Below, one piece after another: positions 1 to 7,618 of a stretch of DNA of 29,235 nt. Source of the DNA: an uncultured Muribaculaceae bacterium (GTDB taxonomy: Bacteria > Bacteroidota > Bacteroidia > Bacteroidales > Muribaculaceae); assembly GCA_910584185.1 (NCBI GenBank), contig CAJTYC010000023.1, forward strand, positions 1 to 29,235, in the 5' to 3' direction. The notes beneath the pieces were generated by a model that saw nothing but the letters and a program-made list of their open reading frames with translations, was not told the DNA's origin and did not search any database. The stretch's first letter is position 1, and each line of letters begins with the position of its first letter. Both the position numbers and the translations under genes were made by a program.

Positions 1-1
1 T

Positions 2-670
2 GATGTGACCGTGCTTCTGCTTACCTTCTTCATGTTGACCTCAACCTTCCTTTCGAAGGAACCGGCCACAGTCATAACTCCGGCGTCAGTATCTACTGAA
101 AAGGTGCAGGAGACTAACGTGGTGCAGGTGCTTGTGAACCCGGAGGGAAAAGTCTGGCTTACGATGAACAACGACACCTCCGCCAACTGGAGCAACGAGA
201 AGATGAAGATCGCACTTCTCGACAAAGTAAGCGAGATTTACAATGAGACGCATAAGAACAAACCTGTGAAGTTCACGGACGAGCAGAAGTACACATTCAG
301 CAAACTGGGAGCCTTCGGCGTTCCATTGGCCAAGATGGGAGAATTCCTGAACACGATCAATGAGTCGGAAGGCCAGACCAAGATGGACAAATGGCTTGAG
401 GGAGACGGTGACCCCAATCATCCTACAGGCATACCCATCAACTGGAATGATAATGAAGCTACACCCAACGAGTTCCAGATGTGGATGAAGGCCATGCGTC
501 AGTCAGACAATGACAACCTGACACAGGCCATCAAAGATGGAACGGGCGTAGCCATCAAGGCAGACCAGAACACATCGTTTGACGTGATACATCTTGTGAT
601 GGACAACCTTCAGACGATCCACATGAATAAGTTTACGTTATTGACAGCTCTGAAAGGGGCAGAAGAATAA
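2..670 (+). CDS. exbD: ExbD-family biopolymer transporter, 5'-truncated by window edge
   Basis: This is the first of two tandem ExbD proteins that, with ExbB, couple the proton-motive force to TonB at the inner membrane. The visible frame opens with Asp (bases 2-4) followed by VTVLLLTFFML, which is the ExbD transmembrane helix with its conserved membrane Asp. The cytoplasmic N-terminus and true start therefore lie before the window, and the GTG at 5 is not a real start. About 222 codons remain. After the helix (to about residue 17) comes a periplasmic domain that is longer than in E. coli ExbD and rich in charged residues. The ending, with VIHLVMDNLQTIHMNKFTLL, matches the usual ExbD C-terminal fold. 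The next exbD starts 6 bp after the stop, so the two are surely co-transcribed. An exbB gene is expected just upstream; this is inferred from family context. Confidence 0.9.
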   Translation, partial: DVTVLLLTFFMLTSTFLSKEPATVITPASVSTEKVQETNVVQVLVNPEGKVWLTMNNDTSANWSNEKMKIALLDKVSEIYNETHKNKPVKFTDEQKYTFSKLGAFGVPLAKMGEFLNTINESEGQTKMDKWLEGDGDPNHPTGIPINWNDNEATPNEFQMWMKAMRQSDNDNLTQAIKDGTGVAIKADQNTSFDVIHLVMDNLQTIHMNKFTLLTALKGAEE

Positions 671-676
671 AAGGAA

Positions 677-1453
677 ATGGCAGAAGTTCAACAGAATGAT
701 GGCGGCAAAGGCAAGAAAGGCCATCAGAAAAAAATGCAGATCAGGGTGGACTTCACCCCGATGGTCGACATGAACATGTTGCTTATCACCTTCTTCATGC
801 TCTGTACGACAATGATCAAATCTCAGACGCTGACTATAGCATTGCCGTCGAACGAGAAGGTGGACAACGTGGAGAACATGTCGCAGGCATCGGAAGATGA
901 TGCAGTGACAATCATTCTCGACGCGAAGCGCAAAGTCGGTTCGATGGAGGTAGACACAGTCAACGGCAAGGTTGTGCCGGTGGTATACTACTACTTTGGT
1001 AAGCCCGGCGGCCCTAACGGTCTTGGAGAAAGCCCCGACCAGATATCGGCCAACAACAACCTTCAGGTATCCGAATTCCTTGCAAACGACGAGAAGACCG
1101 GCAAAGGTCGTGGCATCCGTGCCATTATCCAGGAGCGTAACAAGGATGTACTCACTAAAATCAACGAGCTGAAGAAGAAATATGCAGACGGTGGTTTTGG
1201 TAACCTCGAGACTAAGGAGGGCCGCGAACAGGCCCAGGCCAAGTATGATGAGGAAGCGTCAAAAGTCAGAAAAGATGAGAATCTGAAGAAACCGGTTATC
1301 ATCATCAAGTCTACACCCCAGGCATCATTCGGAAGCCTCGTGTCAGTGCTCGACGAGATGCAGATCAACTCGATTTCGAAATATCAGATTGACAACATGA
1401 CCAAGGCCGATTCAGTAATGGTGATTGACTTCCAGAACCGTCATCACAATTAA
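677..1453 (+). CDS. exbD: second ExbD-family biopolymer transporter
   Basis: 258 aa. A basic N-terminus (residues 11-23, KGKKGHQKK) is followed by FTPMVDMNMLLITFFML at 26-42, the single ExbD membrane helix with the conserved Asp31 used in proton translocation. The periplasmic part contains a Gly/Asn-rich insert around residues 110-130 and a Lys/Glu-rich helix around 160-205. It ends in a standard ExbD tail (VIIIKSTPQASFGSLVSVLD, then NSISKYQIDN). At 258 residues it is much longer than the roughly 140-aa enterobacterial ExbD, as is common for Bacteroidetes paralogues. The ATG at 677 is 6 bp after the previous stop, and tonB starts 36 bp after this gene, so exbD-exbD-tonB form one unit. Two different ExbD subunits suggest a mixed ExbD complex; that is inference. 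Confidence 0.92.
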   Translation: MAEVQQNDGGKGKKGHQKKMQIRVDFTPMVDMNMLLITFFMLCTTMIKSQTLTIALPSNEKVDNVENMSQASEDDAVTIILDAKRKVGSMEVDTVNGKVVPVVYYYFGKPGGPNGLGESPDQISANNNLQVSEFLANDEKTGKGRGIRAIIQERNKDVLTKINELKKKYADGGFGNLETKEGREQAQAKYDEEASKVRKDENLKKPVIIIKSTPQASFGSLVSVLDEMQINSISKYQIDNMTKADSVMVIDFQNRHHN

Positions 1454-1489
1454 TGTTGGATTTATTAACCTTTAAAGCAACAGAAAGAA

Positions 1490-2365
1490 ATGGCTAGAAG
1501 AAATGTAGATCTGACATCAGCCGAATGGCGTGACCTTATATTTGCAGATAAGAACAAAGAATTCGGAGCATATCAGCTTCGCAAGGCAAGCGACAAGCGT
1601 CACAACATGGCATTCCTGTACATGCTTATAGGACTTGCAGTTGTTATTATCCTGGTGATTGGCTACTCCAAGTGGTCAGACTATCGTGAGGAGCAGAAGG
1701 CCCTCGCACTCCAGGAGCAGCGCGAGAAGATGATGGCGGCAGCCATCGCCGAGCAGGCTGAAGAAGAGGCTCCCGAAGAAGAACCGGAAGAGCAGAAGTT
1801 CGAACAGCCTGAGGTGGAAGTTCCCCAGGAGGTGCTCGCAACCGTACAGGTGACTCAGATCGCCATCGTGGAAGCCGACAAGGTGAAAAACGAGGTGATG
1901 GACATGGAGGCACAGAAAGAGGACAACACCGCCCGCGGTGTGGTGAATCAGGAAGGTAGCGATGACGCCGACAAGTTCAAGGCAGTTCAGGAGCAGGTTG
2001 TCGTGAAAGAGCCGGAACCTGAAGTTGTGAAGCCCAAAGAAGAGGAAATCTTCGTGGCTGTGGAGCAGCAGGCAGAGTTCCCCGGTGGTCAGGCAGCCCT
2101 GATGAAATGGCTCAGCAATAACATCCGCTATCCGGAATCTGCGCAGCAGAATGACATCCAGGGACGTGTGGTTGTTAAGTTTGTCGTCGAGAAAGACGGT
2201 TCAATCGGACAGGCCTCAATCGTCAGGGGTGTGGATAGGGACCTTGACCGCGAGGCACTCCGCGTGGTGAAGAAGATGCCGAAATGGCAGCCCGGTAAGA
2301 ACAATGGTGTTGCAGTGCGAAGCTACTTCAACTTGCCTGTTACATTCAAACTCGCTCAGCAATAA
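1490..2365 (+). CDS. tonB: TonB energy transducer
   Basis: 291 aa. It links the inner-membrane ExbB/ExbD motor to TonB-dependent outer-membrane transporters. The cytoplasmic N-terminus carries the FGAYQLRK motif (residues 25-32) typical of Bacteroidetes TonB. One membrane helix follows at about 41-59, then a long Glu/Pro/Gln-rich periplasm-spanning linker (about 70-190). The TonB C-terminal domain occupies about 197-291, with EFPGGQAALMKWL, IRYPESAQQ, GRVVVKFVVEKDGS and MPKWQPGKNNG, the classic TonB_C signature. The frame is intact. A strong hairpin terminator sits 25 bp after the stop and closes the exb-ton unit. In these bacteria such systems power SusCD-type glycan importers, none of which are in the window. 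Confidence 0.95.
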   Translation: MARRNVDLTSAEWRDLIFADKNKEFGAYQLRKASDKRHNMAFLYMLIGLAVVIILVIGYSKWSDYREEQKALALQEQREKMMAAAIAEQAEEEAPEEEPEEQKFEQPEVEVPQEVLATVQVTQIAIVEADKVKNEVMDMEAQKEDNTARGVVNQEGSDDADKFKAVQEQVVVKEPEPEVVKPKEEEIFVAVEQQAEFPGGQAALMKWLSNNIRYPESAQQNDIQGRVVVKFVVEKDGSIGQASIVRGVDRDLDREALRVVKKMPKWQPGKNNGVAVRSYFNLPVTFKLAQQ

Positions 2366-2389
2366 TTGAGATTCCCCTATAACTTAACG

Positions 2390-2426
2390 AGGAGGAGGGT
2401 CCGCAAGGACGCTCCTCCTTATTTTT
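2390..2426 (+). terminator. Rho-independent terminator after tonB
   Basis: An 8-bp stem, AGGAGGAG (2390-2397) with CTCCTCCT (2412-2419), is extended by an inner GTCC/GGAC helix closed by a GCAA tetraloop (2403-2406). It is followed by TATTTTT. It lies 25 bp after the tonB stop and should end the exbD-exbD-tonB transcript. Confidence 0.88.
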
Positions 2427-2499
2427 GTGCATAAAAATATCGAATATCAAAAATCACAAAATAATTTGTGAAAAATTAATTTAGCAATATTAATATCGA

Positions 2500-2531
2500 G
2501 TTGCGAGATTTAACTAAAAATGTTAAATTTG
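2500..2531 (+). promoter_or_regulatory. Bacteroidetes-type promoter for the small membrane protein / PstS-like unit
   Basis: TAAATTTG at 2524-2531 is a full match to the Bacteroidetes -7 consensus TAnnTTTG. GTTG at 2500-2503 (3 of 4 to TTTG) sits exactly 20 bp upstream as the -33 box. The predicted start, near 2537, gives a leader of about 285 nt before the ATG at 2821. That leader carries the 12-bp tandem repeat. This is called from sequence pattern only. Confidence 0.5.
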
Positions 2532-2640
2532 TGGTCGAATATAACCCACTTTGGTGAACTTGCAGAGCATATAATTGTTAAAATATTAGAAAGACTTGGA
2601 GATATAACCTCAATTATGGCATAAATGGAGACAGAAATGT

Positions 2641-2747
2641 CGATAGTTATGACGACAGTTATGACGACAGTTATGACTACAGTTATGACTACAGTTATGA
2701 CTACAGTTATGACTACAGTTATGACGGCAGGTATGACGGCAGAAATG
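2641..2747 (+). repeat. 12-bp minisatellite, about nine units
   Basis: Nine head-to-tail units of CTACAGTTATGA or near variants (CGACAGTTATGA, CGGCAGGTATGA) are present. The four central units (2677-2724) are identical and the edges are degenerate, as expected for expansion by slippage. Because 12 is a multiple of 3, both strands stay open: + reads (Y-D-Y-S)n and - reads (V-I-T-V)n. It lies in the presumed leader of the 2821 gene. Confidence 0.9.
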
Positions 2748-2820
2748 TTCATAATAAGTTGTGTTTCCTAAGAACCGGTAAAAAAATTAACAACGACGCA
2801 AGTCACAAAAATCACAAGTT

Positions 2821-3030
2821 ATGAAAGGAAACGAAAACGGAGGAGGCCAGGCAAAAGCAGGAAGACTGGCGTTTGGAATACTGATGATATGTGTATACAT
2901 CGGAGTAGGACTATTGTTCTTCTTCAATGTTCTCAACATCGACAACTACACAATCAGCTGCATCATCGGCGGACTGCTATGCGCATACGGAGTATGGCGC
3001 GGAGTACGGCTCTACAAAGGCTGGAATTGA
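2821..3030 (+). CDS. small two-helix inner-membrane protein, function unknown
   Basis: 69 aa. A hydrophilic Gly/Asn/Lys-rich N-terminus (1-14) precedes two hydrophobic helices, roughly residues 16-38 (LAFGILMICVYIGVGLLFFF) and 43-62 (TISCIIGGLLCAYGVWRGV). There is a short basic tail. I do not recognise a named family. It starts at the ATG at 2821 and its stop is 18 bp before the PstS-like lipoprotein gene, so the two are probably translated from one message. The position between tonB and a PstS-like binding protein suggests an accessory role in the envelope, but nothing in the sequence defines it. Confidence 0.75.
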   Translation: MKGNENGGGQAKAGRLAFGILMICVYIGVGLLFFFNVLNIDNYTISCIIGGLLCAYGVWRGVRLYKGWN

Positions 3031-3048
3031 CATTAAAACTGATACAAG

Positions 3049-4056
3049 GTGAAAAAACTTAGACAAATTACGATAATAGGGCTCTCAGTTCTCGCCGGAC
3101 TGGGAGTCGCTTCATGCACGCAAGTGAAGCGGGGAGAATATGCCAAGGGGTCAGGCACGATATTTTGTGACGACGGTTTCAAGAATATACTTGAAGAGGA
3201 GATTGAAGTGTTTGAGTTCTCCTATCCGGGGTCATCTATACTGCCATTTTTTGTAAGCGAACAGGAGGCCATCGACACACTGATGAGCGACAACACGCAA
3301 GCCATCATAGTGACACGCGAACTCTCTAAAGAGCAGAAAGACTACCTGAAGAGCAAATACAAGCGAGTGGCACGCACTCACTGCATAGCCGTCGATGCCG
3401 TGGCACTGATAACGAACAAATACAACAACGTGCAGTCTCTTTCGATGACAGAGATAGGGGACATACTCAACGGCAAGGTGACGAAATGGAGCCAGGTGGC
3501 CGGCAACGACACCACGTCGATAAAGATAGTGTTTGACAACGCCGGCAGCTCCACGGTGAGCTACATGCGCGACAAATTCCTGCCCGAAGGTAAAAAGATA
3601 TCGGACAATCCCAACGCCTTTGCGCAGAAAAACAACGCATCGGTGTTTGACGTAGTGAAGAAAGACCGTAACGCCCTGGGCATAATCAGCGTGAGTTGGC
3701 TCGGCACAGACCTGAGCGCCGCTAAGAATATACCTGTGGACAAACGATATGAAGACTACACCAACGAGAACGACACCATAGCCACCAATCTGACCACGGA
3801 AGTCAACATACTAAGGGTTAGCAATCCCACAGAGAAGAATGACTTCAACCCGATAGCATATAAACCTTATCAGGTATATATTAATTCGGGAGAATATCCG
3901 TTATTCAGAAAGGTATACATGATATCGACAGCCACCAAGGGAGATGTGCTCAACAGCTTCTATATGTTCGTGACCGGTTTCGCAGGCCAGAAGATCATCT
4001 CGAAGACAGGTATACTCCCCTATCACATGAACCCACGTGTGGTGGAATTGAAATGA
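3049..4056 (+). CDS. PstS-like phosphate-type substrate-binding lipoprotein
   Basis: 335 aa from a GTG start at 3049, chosen because it gives a clean lipoprotein signal: KKLRQ, a hydrophobic core, then LGVASC with the lipid Cys at residue 23. The mature part resembles the PBP_like_2/PstS fold: GSGTIFCDDGF, DTLMSDNTQAIIVTRELS, VDAVALITN, MTEIGDILNGKVTKWSQV, FDNAGSSTVSYMRD, LGIISVSWLG and a C-terminal PLFRKVYMIST. The NGKVTKW and GSST motifs are hallmarks of PstS-type anion-binding proteins. No pstC, pstA or pstB genes adjoin it, so it probably does not feed a classical Pst permease. Its setting between ExbD/TonB genes and a TPR protein suggests an envelope-linked role; this is inference. Confidence 0.8.
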   Translation: MKKLRQITIIGLSVLAGLGVASCTQVKRGEYAKGSGTIFCDDGFKNILEEEIEVFEFSYPGSSILPFFVSEQEAIDTLMSDNTQAIIVTRELSKEQKDYLKSKYKRVARTHCIAVDAVALITNKYNNVQSLSMTEIGDILNGKVTKWSQVAGNDTTSIKIVFDNAGSSTVSYMRDKFLPEGKKISDNPNAFAQKNNASVFDVVKKDRNALGIISVSWLGTDLSAAKNIPVDKRYEDYTNENDTIATNLTTEVNILRVSNPTEKNDFNPIAYKPYQVYINSGEYPLFRKVYMISTATKGDVLNSFYMFVTGFAGQKIISKTGILPYHMNPRVVELK

Positions 4057-4158
4057 AAATCATTAAACCAAAACATATAGAACTAATCTAAGAACCAACA
4101 ACGGCATCGGTTGATGGCGTTGAAGAGAGAAAGTGACAAAGCAATAATGCGGCAAAGC

Positions 4159-4225
4159 ATAAAAGTCGCACGATGACAAATTATAAAAGTCGCGGAGCGA
4201 CAAGATAAAAGGTCGCGGAGTGGCA
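4159..4225 (+). repeat. three tandem copies of a 21-bp GTCGC hairpin repeat
   Basis: Copies of ATAAAAGTCGCGGAGCGACA lie at about 4159-4179, 4183-4203 and 4205-4225. The middle copy folds as GTCGC-GGA-GCGAC (4189-4201), and the outer copies have degenerate stems. They resemble short interspersed palindromic (REP-like) elements and fill most of the 214-bp gap between the PstS-like and TPR genes. Confidence 0.75.
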
Positions 4226-4270
4226 TGTCGCTTGCATCAAGAATCGGAAAAGAACAAATAGACATAAAAC

Positions 4271-5899
4271 ATGAAATTCAGAAACATTCTTACACTATGT
4301 CTTGCCGGCGTCTCAATGGGCGCATTCGCACAGACACACATCGAGGGAGAAGAATACTTCAAGGCAGACCAGTTCGAGAACGCCAAGGATCTTCTGACCC
4401 GCAGCCTCAACAATGCCGGCACCGACAAGTCGGTGAGCGACTATTATCTCGGCATGATTGCAATCAACGAGAACAATACAGCCGAGGCTTCCAAATATTT
4501 CGATGCAGGCGTGGCAGCCAACGCAGAGAACCCCTACAACTATGTAGGACAGGGATTGGTGAAGCTTATGGCCGGCGACCAGAAGACAGCAGAGGCACTT
4601 TTCAAGGAAGCAGAGAAGCTGACCAAGAAAGATGCATCGCTCGATATCGCAATAGCACGTGCATACGACCGTGTAGACCCCGCCCGCTATGAGAAGCAAA
4701 TCGCCAAGATGGTGGAGAAAGCACGCAAGCACGACATGGAAAGCCCCGAGATCTATATCTTCGAAGGCGACCAGGCCCGTGAGGTTAAAGACTGGGGTAA
4801 GGCAGCCGGCATGTATGAGATGGCAAAAGGTTACGACCCCAACGCCACAGCCGCATATGTAAAATATGCCAACCTCTACACCATGGTCAACCCTGACTAC
4901 GCTATCAAGATGCTCAACGAACTTCTGAGCGTGAACCCGCAGTCGGCACTCGGCCAGCGCGAGCTCGCCAACGCATACTACAACAAGAAAGACTATGCCA
5001 AGGCAGCACAGCAGTATGGCGCATACGTGCAGAACCCCAGCCACTTCAAGAGCGATGAGAACCGCTACGCGTTCCTCCTCTTCTACGGCCAGGACTTCAA
5101 GAAGGGCTACGACTACGCTTCCAAACTTCTTCAGGAAGACCCGAAGAACTTCACCGCACAGCGTTATCAGTTTATGAACGCTTGCCAGCTTCCGGAGATG
5201 AAAGACCAGCTGCTCCCCATGGCAGAGGCACTTTATGCCACTCACATGAAAGACCAGAAGAACAACAAGTTCGCGCCCATCGACTTCACACTGATTGCGA
5301 GCGAGCTTTCGGGAGCAAAGCGTACAGATGAGGCAATTAAAGTGCTTCAGGAAGGTATCAAGGAGAACCCGGACTTCGCCGACTTCAACAAGAGCCTCGC
5401 ATTTGCATATCTTGACCAGAACAACCTGACCAAGACAGCAGATGAATATGCAGTATATCTTTCGAAGATTGAACCCGGCTTCAACGACTACAAGCAGCAG
5501 GGCATCTTTGACTTCTATGCAGCCGTAGAAAACAAGGCAGACGCTGCCCTTGTGAAGAAATATCTTGATGCTGCCAAGGCATGTGCCGACAAGGCAAGCG
5601 AACTCAACGCTGACAGCTACTGGCCTTCGAAGATGTATGGAGACATAGCAAAGCAGACAGCAGCAAGCGAGGATGCAGCTACCTCAGCAGCCGTGGCAGA
5701 CTATGAGAAAGCAATCGGTCTTCTCGAGGCATCTGCCAATCCTATGGCTTACAAGTCAGACGCCAAGACCATGTATATGTATCTCGGCAACTACTACGCA
5801 AGCCAGAAGAACACTGCCAAGGAGAAAGAGTACTTCCAGAAAGCACTCGAGTACGACCCCAACAACGAGTCACTCCGCAAATACGTGGAGTCGCTCTAA
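4271..5899 (+). CDS. secreted tetratricopeptide-repeat protein
   Basis: 542 aa with a Sec signal peptide (KFRN, hydrophobic core, cleavage probably after AFA at residue 20), so it is exported to the periplasm or outer membrane. The rest is a string of TPR-like helical hairpins. Clear units include YYLGMIAINENNTAEASKYF, a repeat at roughly 95-120 (GLVKLMAGDQKTAEALFKEA), ANAYYNKKDYAKAAQQYGAY near 235-255, and a canonical last unit MYLGNYYASQKNTAKEKEYF followed by ALEYDPNNESL. No catalytic motif is visible, and TPR arrays normally scaffold protein complexes. It follows the PstS-like gene after 214 bp of hairpin repeats and is closed by a terminator. In several Bacteroidetes genomes as I recall them a TPR protein accompanies this tonB/PstS-like arrangement, suggesting a shared envelope function (inference). 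Confidence 0.85.
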   Translation: MKFRNILTLCLAGVSMGAFAQTHIEGEEYFKADQFENAKDLLTRSLNNAGTDKSVSDYYLGMIAINENNTAEASKYFDAGVAANAENPYNYVGQGLVKLMAGDQKTAEALFKEAEKLTKKDASLDIAIARAYDRVDPARYEKQIAKMVEKARKHDMESPEIYIFEGDQAREVKDWGKAAGMYEMAKGYDPNATAAYVKYANLYTMVNPDYAIKMLNELLSVNPQSALGQRELANAYYNKKDYAKAAQQYGAYVQNPSHFKSDENRYAFLLFYGQDFKKGYDYASKLLQEDPKNFTAQRYQFMNACQLPEMKDQLLPMAEALYATHMKDQKNNKFAPIDFTLIASELSGAKRTDEAIKVLQEGIKENPDFADFNKSLAFAYLDQNNLTKTADEYAVYLSKIEPGFNDYKQQGIFDFYAAVENKADAALVKKYLDAAKACADKASELNADSYWPSKMYGDIAKQTAASEDAATSAAVADYEKAIGLLEASANPMAYKSDAKTMYMYLGNYYASQKNTAKEKEYFQKALEYDPNNESLRKYVESL

Positions 5900-6022
5900 G
5901 AGAGACCAAGTCTATAATAGACCAAGTCAAAGAGAGACAACGTTTTCAGCACCGTCACGATATGGGCTAAAATAAAGATACAAGGTCAAGAACCTGAATA
6001 AATCAATTACCCACATCAGCGA

Positions 6023-6052
6023 GGGGAGGCAAAAAGGCCTCCCCCATTTTTT
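6023..6052 (+). terminator. Rho-independent terminator after TPR gene
   Basis: An 8-bp GC-rich stem, GGGGAGGC (6023-6030) with GCCTCCCC (6037-6044), encloses an AAAAAG loop and is followed by CATTTTTT. It lies about 125 bp after the TPR stop and before the nqr promoter. Confidence 0.88.
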
Positions 6053-6111
6053 ATATGTAAAAAATGGCAAATGAGAGGGGTCGCAAAATATCGTGCAGAT
6101 TTTAGTATTAT

Positions 6112-6143
6112 TTTGGAAAAATTTGTCATTTTTTGTATTTTTG
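6112..6143 (+). promoter_or_regulatory. promoter of the nqr operon
   Basis: TTTG at 6112-6115 and TATTTTTG at 6136-6143 match both Bacteroidetes promoter boxes (TTTG and TAnnTTTG) with the standard 20-bp spacer. The predicted start, near 6149, leaves a leader of about 30 nt to the nqrA ATG at 6179. Confidence 0.75.
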
Positions 6144-6178
6144 TGTTTTAAAAGAATTTGTATCCAAAACGGAGAGCA

Positions 6179-7513
6179 ATGAGCAGAGAAATTAGAATCA
6201 AGAAAGGTCTTGACATACCATTGGAAGGTGCTGCGAGCGATGTGACAGTCAGCGACACCCTGACCGAAATGTATGCCATCGTGCCGGACGACTATCCCGG
6301 CTACACCTGGAAGACGGCAGTTAAAGCCGGAGAAACCGTAAAGGCCGGTAAGCCGCTTCTTTATGCTAAAGAAGATGAGAACTTGTGCCTCACATCGCCG
6401 GTGTCGGGCACGGTGCGGGAAGTGCACCGTGCCGAACGACGCAAGATAGAGTATGTGTCGGTAGACTCCGACGGCAAGGAGGAGCAATATGATTTCGGCA
6501 AACTCAGCGACAAAGAGCTGCAATTTGCGGCACTGAAGCGGAGCGGACTCTTCGCCATGATGCGACAACGTCCGTTTGATATAGTGCCGATGGTGGGCAT
6601 CAAACCTCGCGACATTTTCGTAACCGCATTCGACACAGCGCCCCTTGCCAAGCCTCTCCTTACAGATGCAATGCTACCCTATCTTGAGGCCGGACTCAAG
6701 ACTCTGGCTCAGTATACCGACGGCAAAGTGTATCTATGCGTGGCTGCCGGTTCAGGCATCACGAGCGAAGCGGCTGAAGTTTACGAGTTCAGCGGCCCGC
6801 ATCCTGCCGGCAACGTCGGCACACAGATTGCTGCCATCAGCCCAGTAAACAAAGGAGAGACCGTATGGACACTCGATGCAGTGACAGCAGTGCGCATCGG
6901 CAAGCTGATGAGCGAAGGCAAGCTCGACTACACGGCAAGAGTGGCGCTGACCGGAGCCGACATGAGAGACCCCCACATCGTGATTACGAAAGTGGGCGCA
7001 TCAATGTCGACACTTCTCAAAGGCCAAATCAAGAATGAGACAGGCCACGTGCGCATCATATCGGGCAACGTGTTGACCGGCATCAAGGAAGACCTCGACA
7101 ACGGCTGGCTGCGCTGGCCATATCGTCAGATTACTGCAATTGACGAGGGCGACAACGCCGACGAGTTCATGGGTTGGGCATCGGTGAGTCCGAAGAAATA
7201 TAGTGTGAAAAGATCATTCCCCGCATTTCTTGGCGGACTCAACAAACCGTTCAAGTTTGATGCACGCATCAAGGGTGGTCACCGCGCATTCATAATGAGC
7301 AACGAATACGACAAGGTGTTCCCGATGGACATATATCCCGAATACTTGCTCAAGGCGATAATGGCCGGCGACATAGAGCGCATGGAACAACTCGGCATAT
7401 ATGAAGTGGCACCCGAAGACTTCGCGCTTCCCGAATTTGTGGACACCTCGAAGCAGGAACTTCAGAAGATAGTACGCGACGGACTCGACTACTTGCGCAA
7501 AGAGACCGTATAA
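6179..7513 (+). CDS. nqrA: Na+-translocating NADH:quinone reductase subunit A
   Basis: 444 aa, close to the roughly 446 aa of Vibrio NqrA. This is the peripheral cytoplasmic subunit of the Na+-NQR complex, which oxidises NADH, reduces quinone and pumps Na+. The start is the ATG at 6179 (MSREIRIKKGLDIPLEG); seven upstream codons open in frame are not family-like. Visible features are the N-terminal KKGLDIPLEG, the barrel-sandwich segment around residues 40-80 (VKAGKPLLYAKEDENLCLTS, then PVSGTVREVHRAERR), RPFDIVPMVGIKPRDIFVTA, and ISGNVLTGIKEDLDNGWLRW. It is the first gene of nqrABCDEF; nqrB follows after 105 bp. That gap is AT-rich with no terminator, so the operon should read through. Confidence 0.96.
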   Translation: MSREIRIKKGLDIPLEGAASDVTVSDTLTEMYAIVPDDYPGYTWKTAVKAGETVKAGKPLLYAKEDENLCLTSPVSGTVREVHRAERRKIEYVSVDSDGKEEQYDFGKLSDKELQFAALKRSGLFAMMRQRPFDIVPMVGIKPRDIFVTAFDTAPLAKPLLTDAMLPYLEAGLKTLAQYTDGKVYLCVAAGSGITSEAAEVYEFSGPHPAGNVGTQIAAISPVNKGETVWTLDAVTAVRIGKLMSEGKLDYTARVALTGADMRDPHIVITKVGASMSTLLKGQIKNETGHVRIISGNVLTGIKEDLDNGWLRWPYRQITAIDEGDNADEFMGWASVSPKKYSVKRSFPAFLGGLNKPFKFDARIKGGHRAFIMSNEYDKVFPMDIYPEYLLKAIMAGDIERMEQLGIYEVAPEDFALPEFVDTSKQELQKIVRDGLDYLRKETV

Positions 7514-7618
7514 GCCTAAACTTAACACAACTATACATCAGAAGATATTGACAATCAAACAGAAAGACTATATCTGAGATAAAACAAAGAAATTTAAAAA
7601 AATTAAAACTACACAATA

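Larger units (their letters stand above)
2432..2820 (+). other. gene-free leader region between tonB terminator and small membrane protein
   Basis: This 390-bp AT-rich stretch has no convincing gene. It holds a putative promoter (2500-2531) and a 12-bp tandem repeat (2641-2747). The frame through the repeat on the + strand is open from 2582 but has no ATG, and stops 1 bp into the next gene. The minus strand is also open through the repeat. Confidence 0.6.

Noticed and set aside
2510..2752. 80-codon minus-strand frame with Val-Ile-Thr-Val repeats
   Set aside because: Produced by the 12-bp repeat; no independent sign of coding outside it, so described as repeat DNA.
4225..4692. 155-codon + frame overlapping the TPR gene start
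   Set aside because: Arg/Gln-rich out-of-frame shadow; the overlapping frame has a signal peptide and TPR motifs.
4313..5245. 310-codon open frame on the minus strand
   Set aside because: Antisense to the well-supported TPR gene; Cys/His/Val-rich composition typical of a shadow frame, with no domain.
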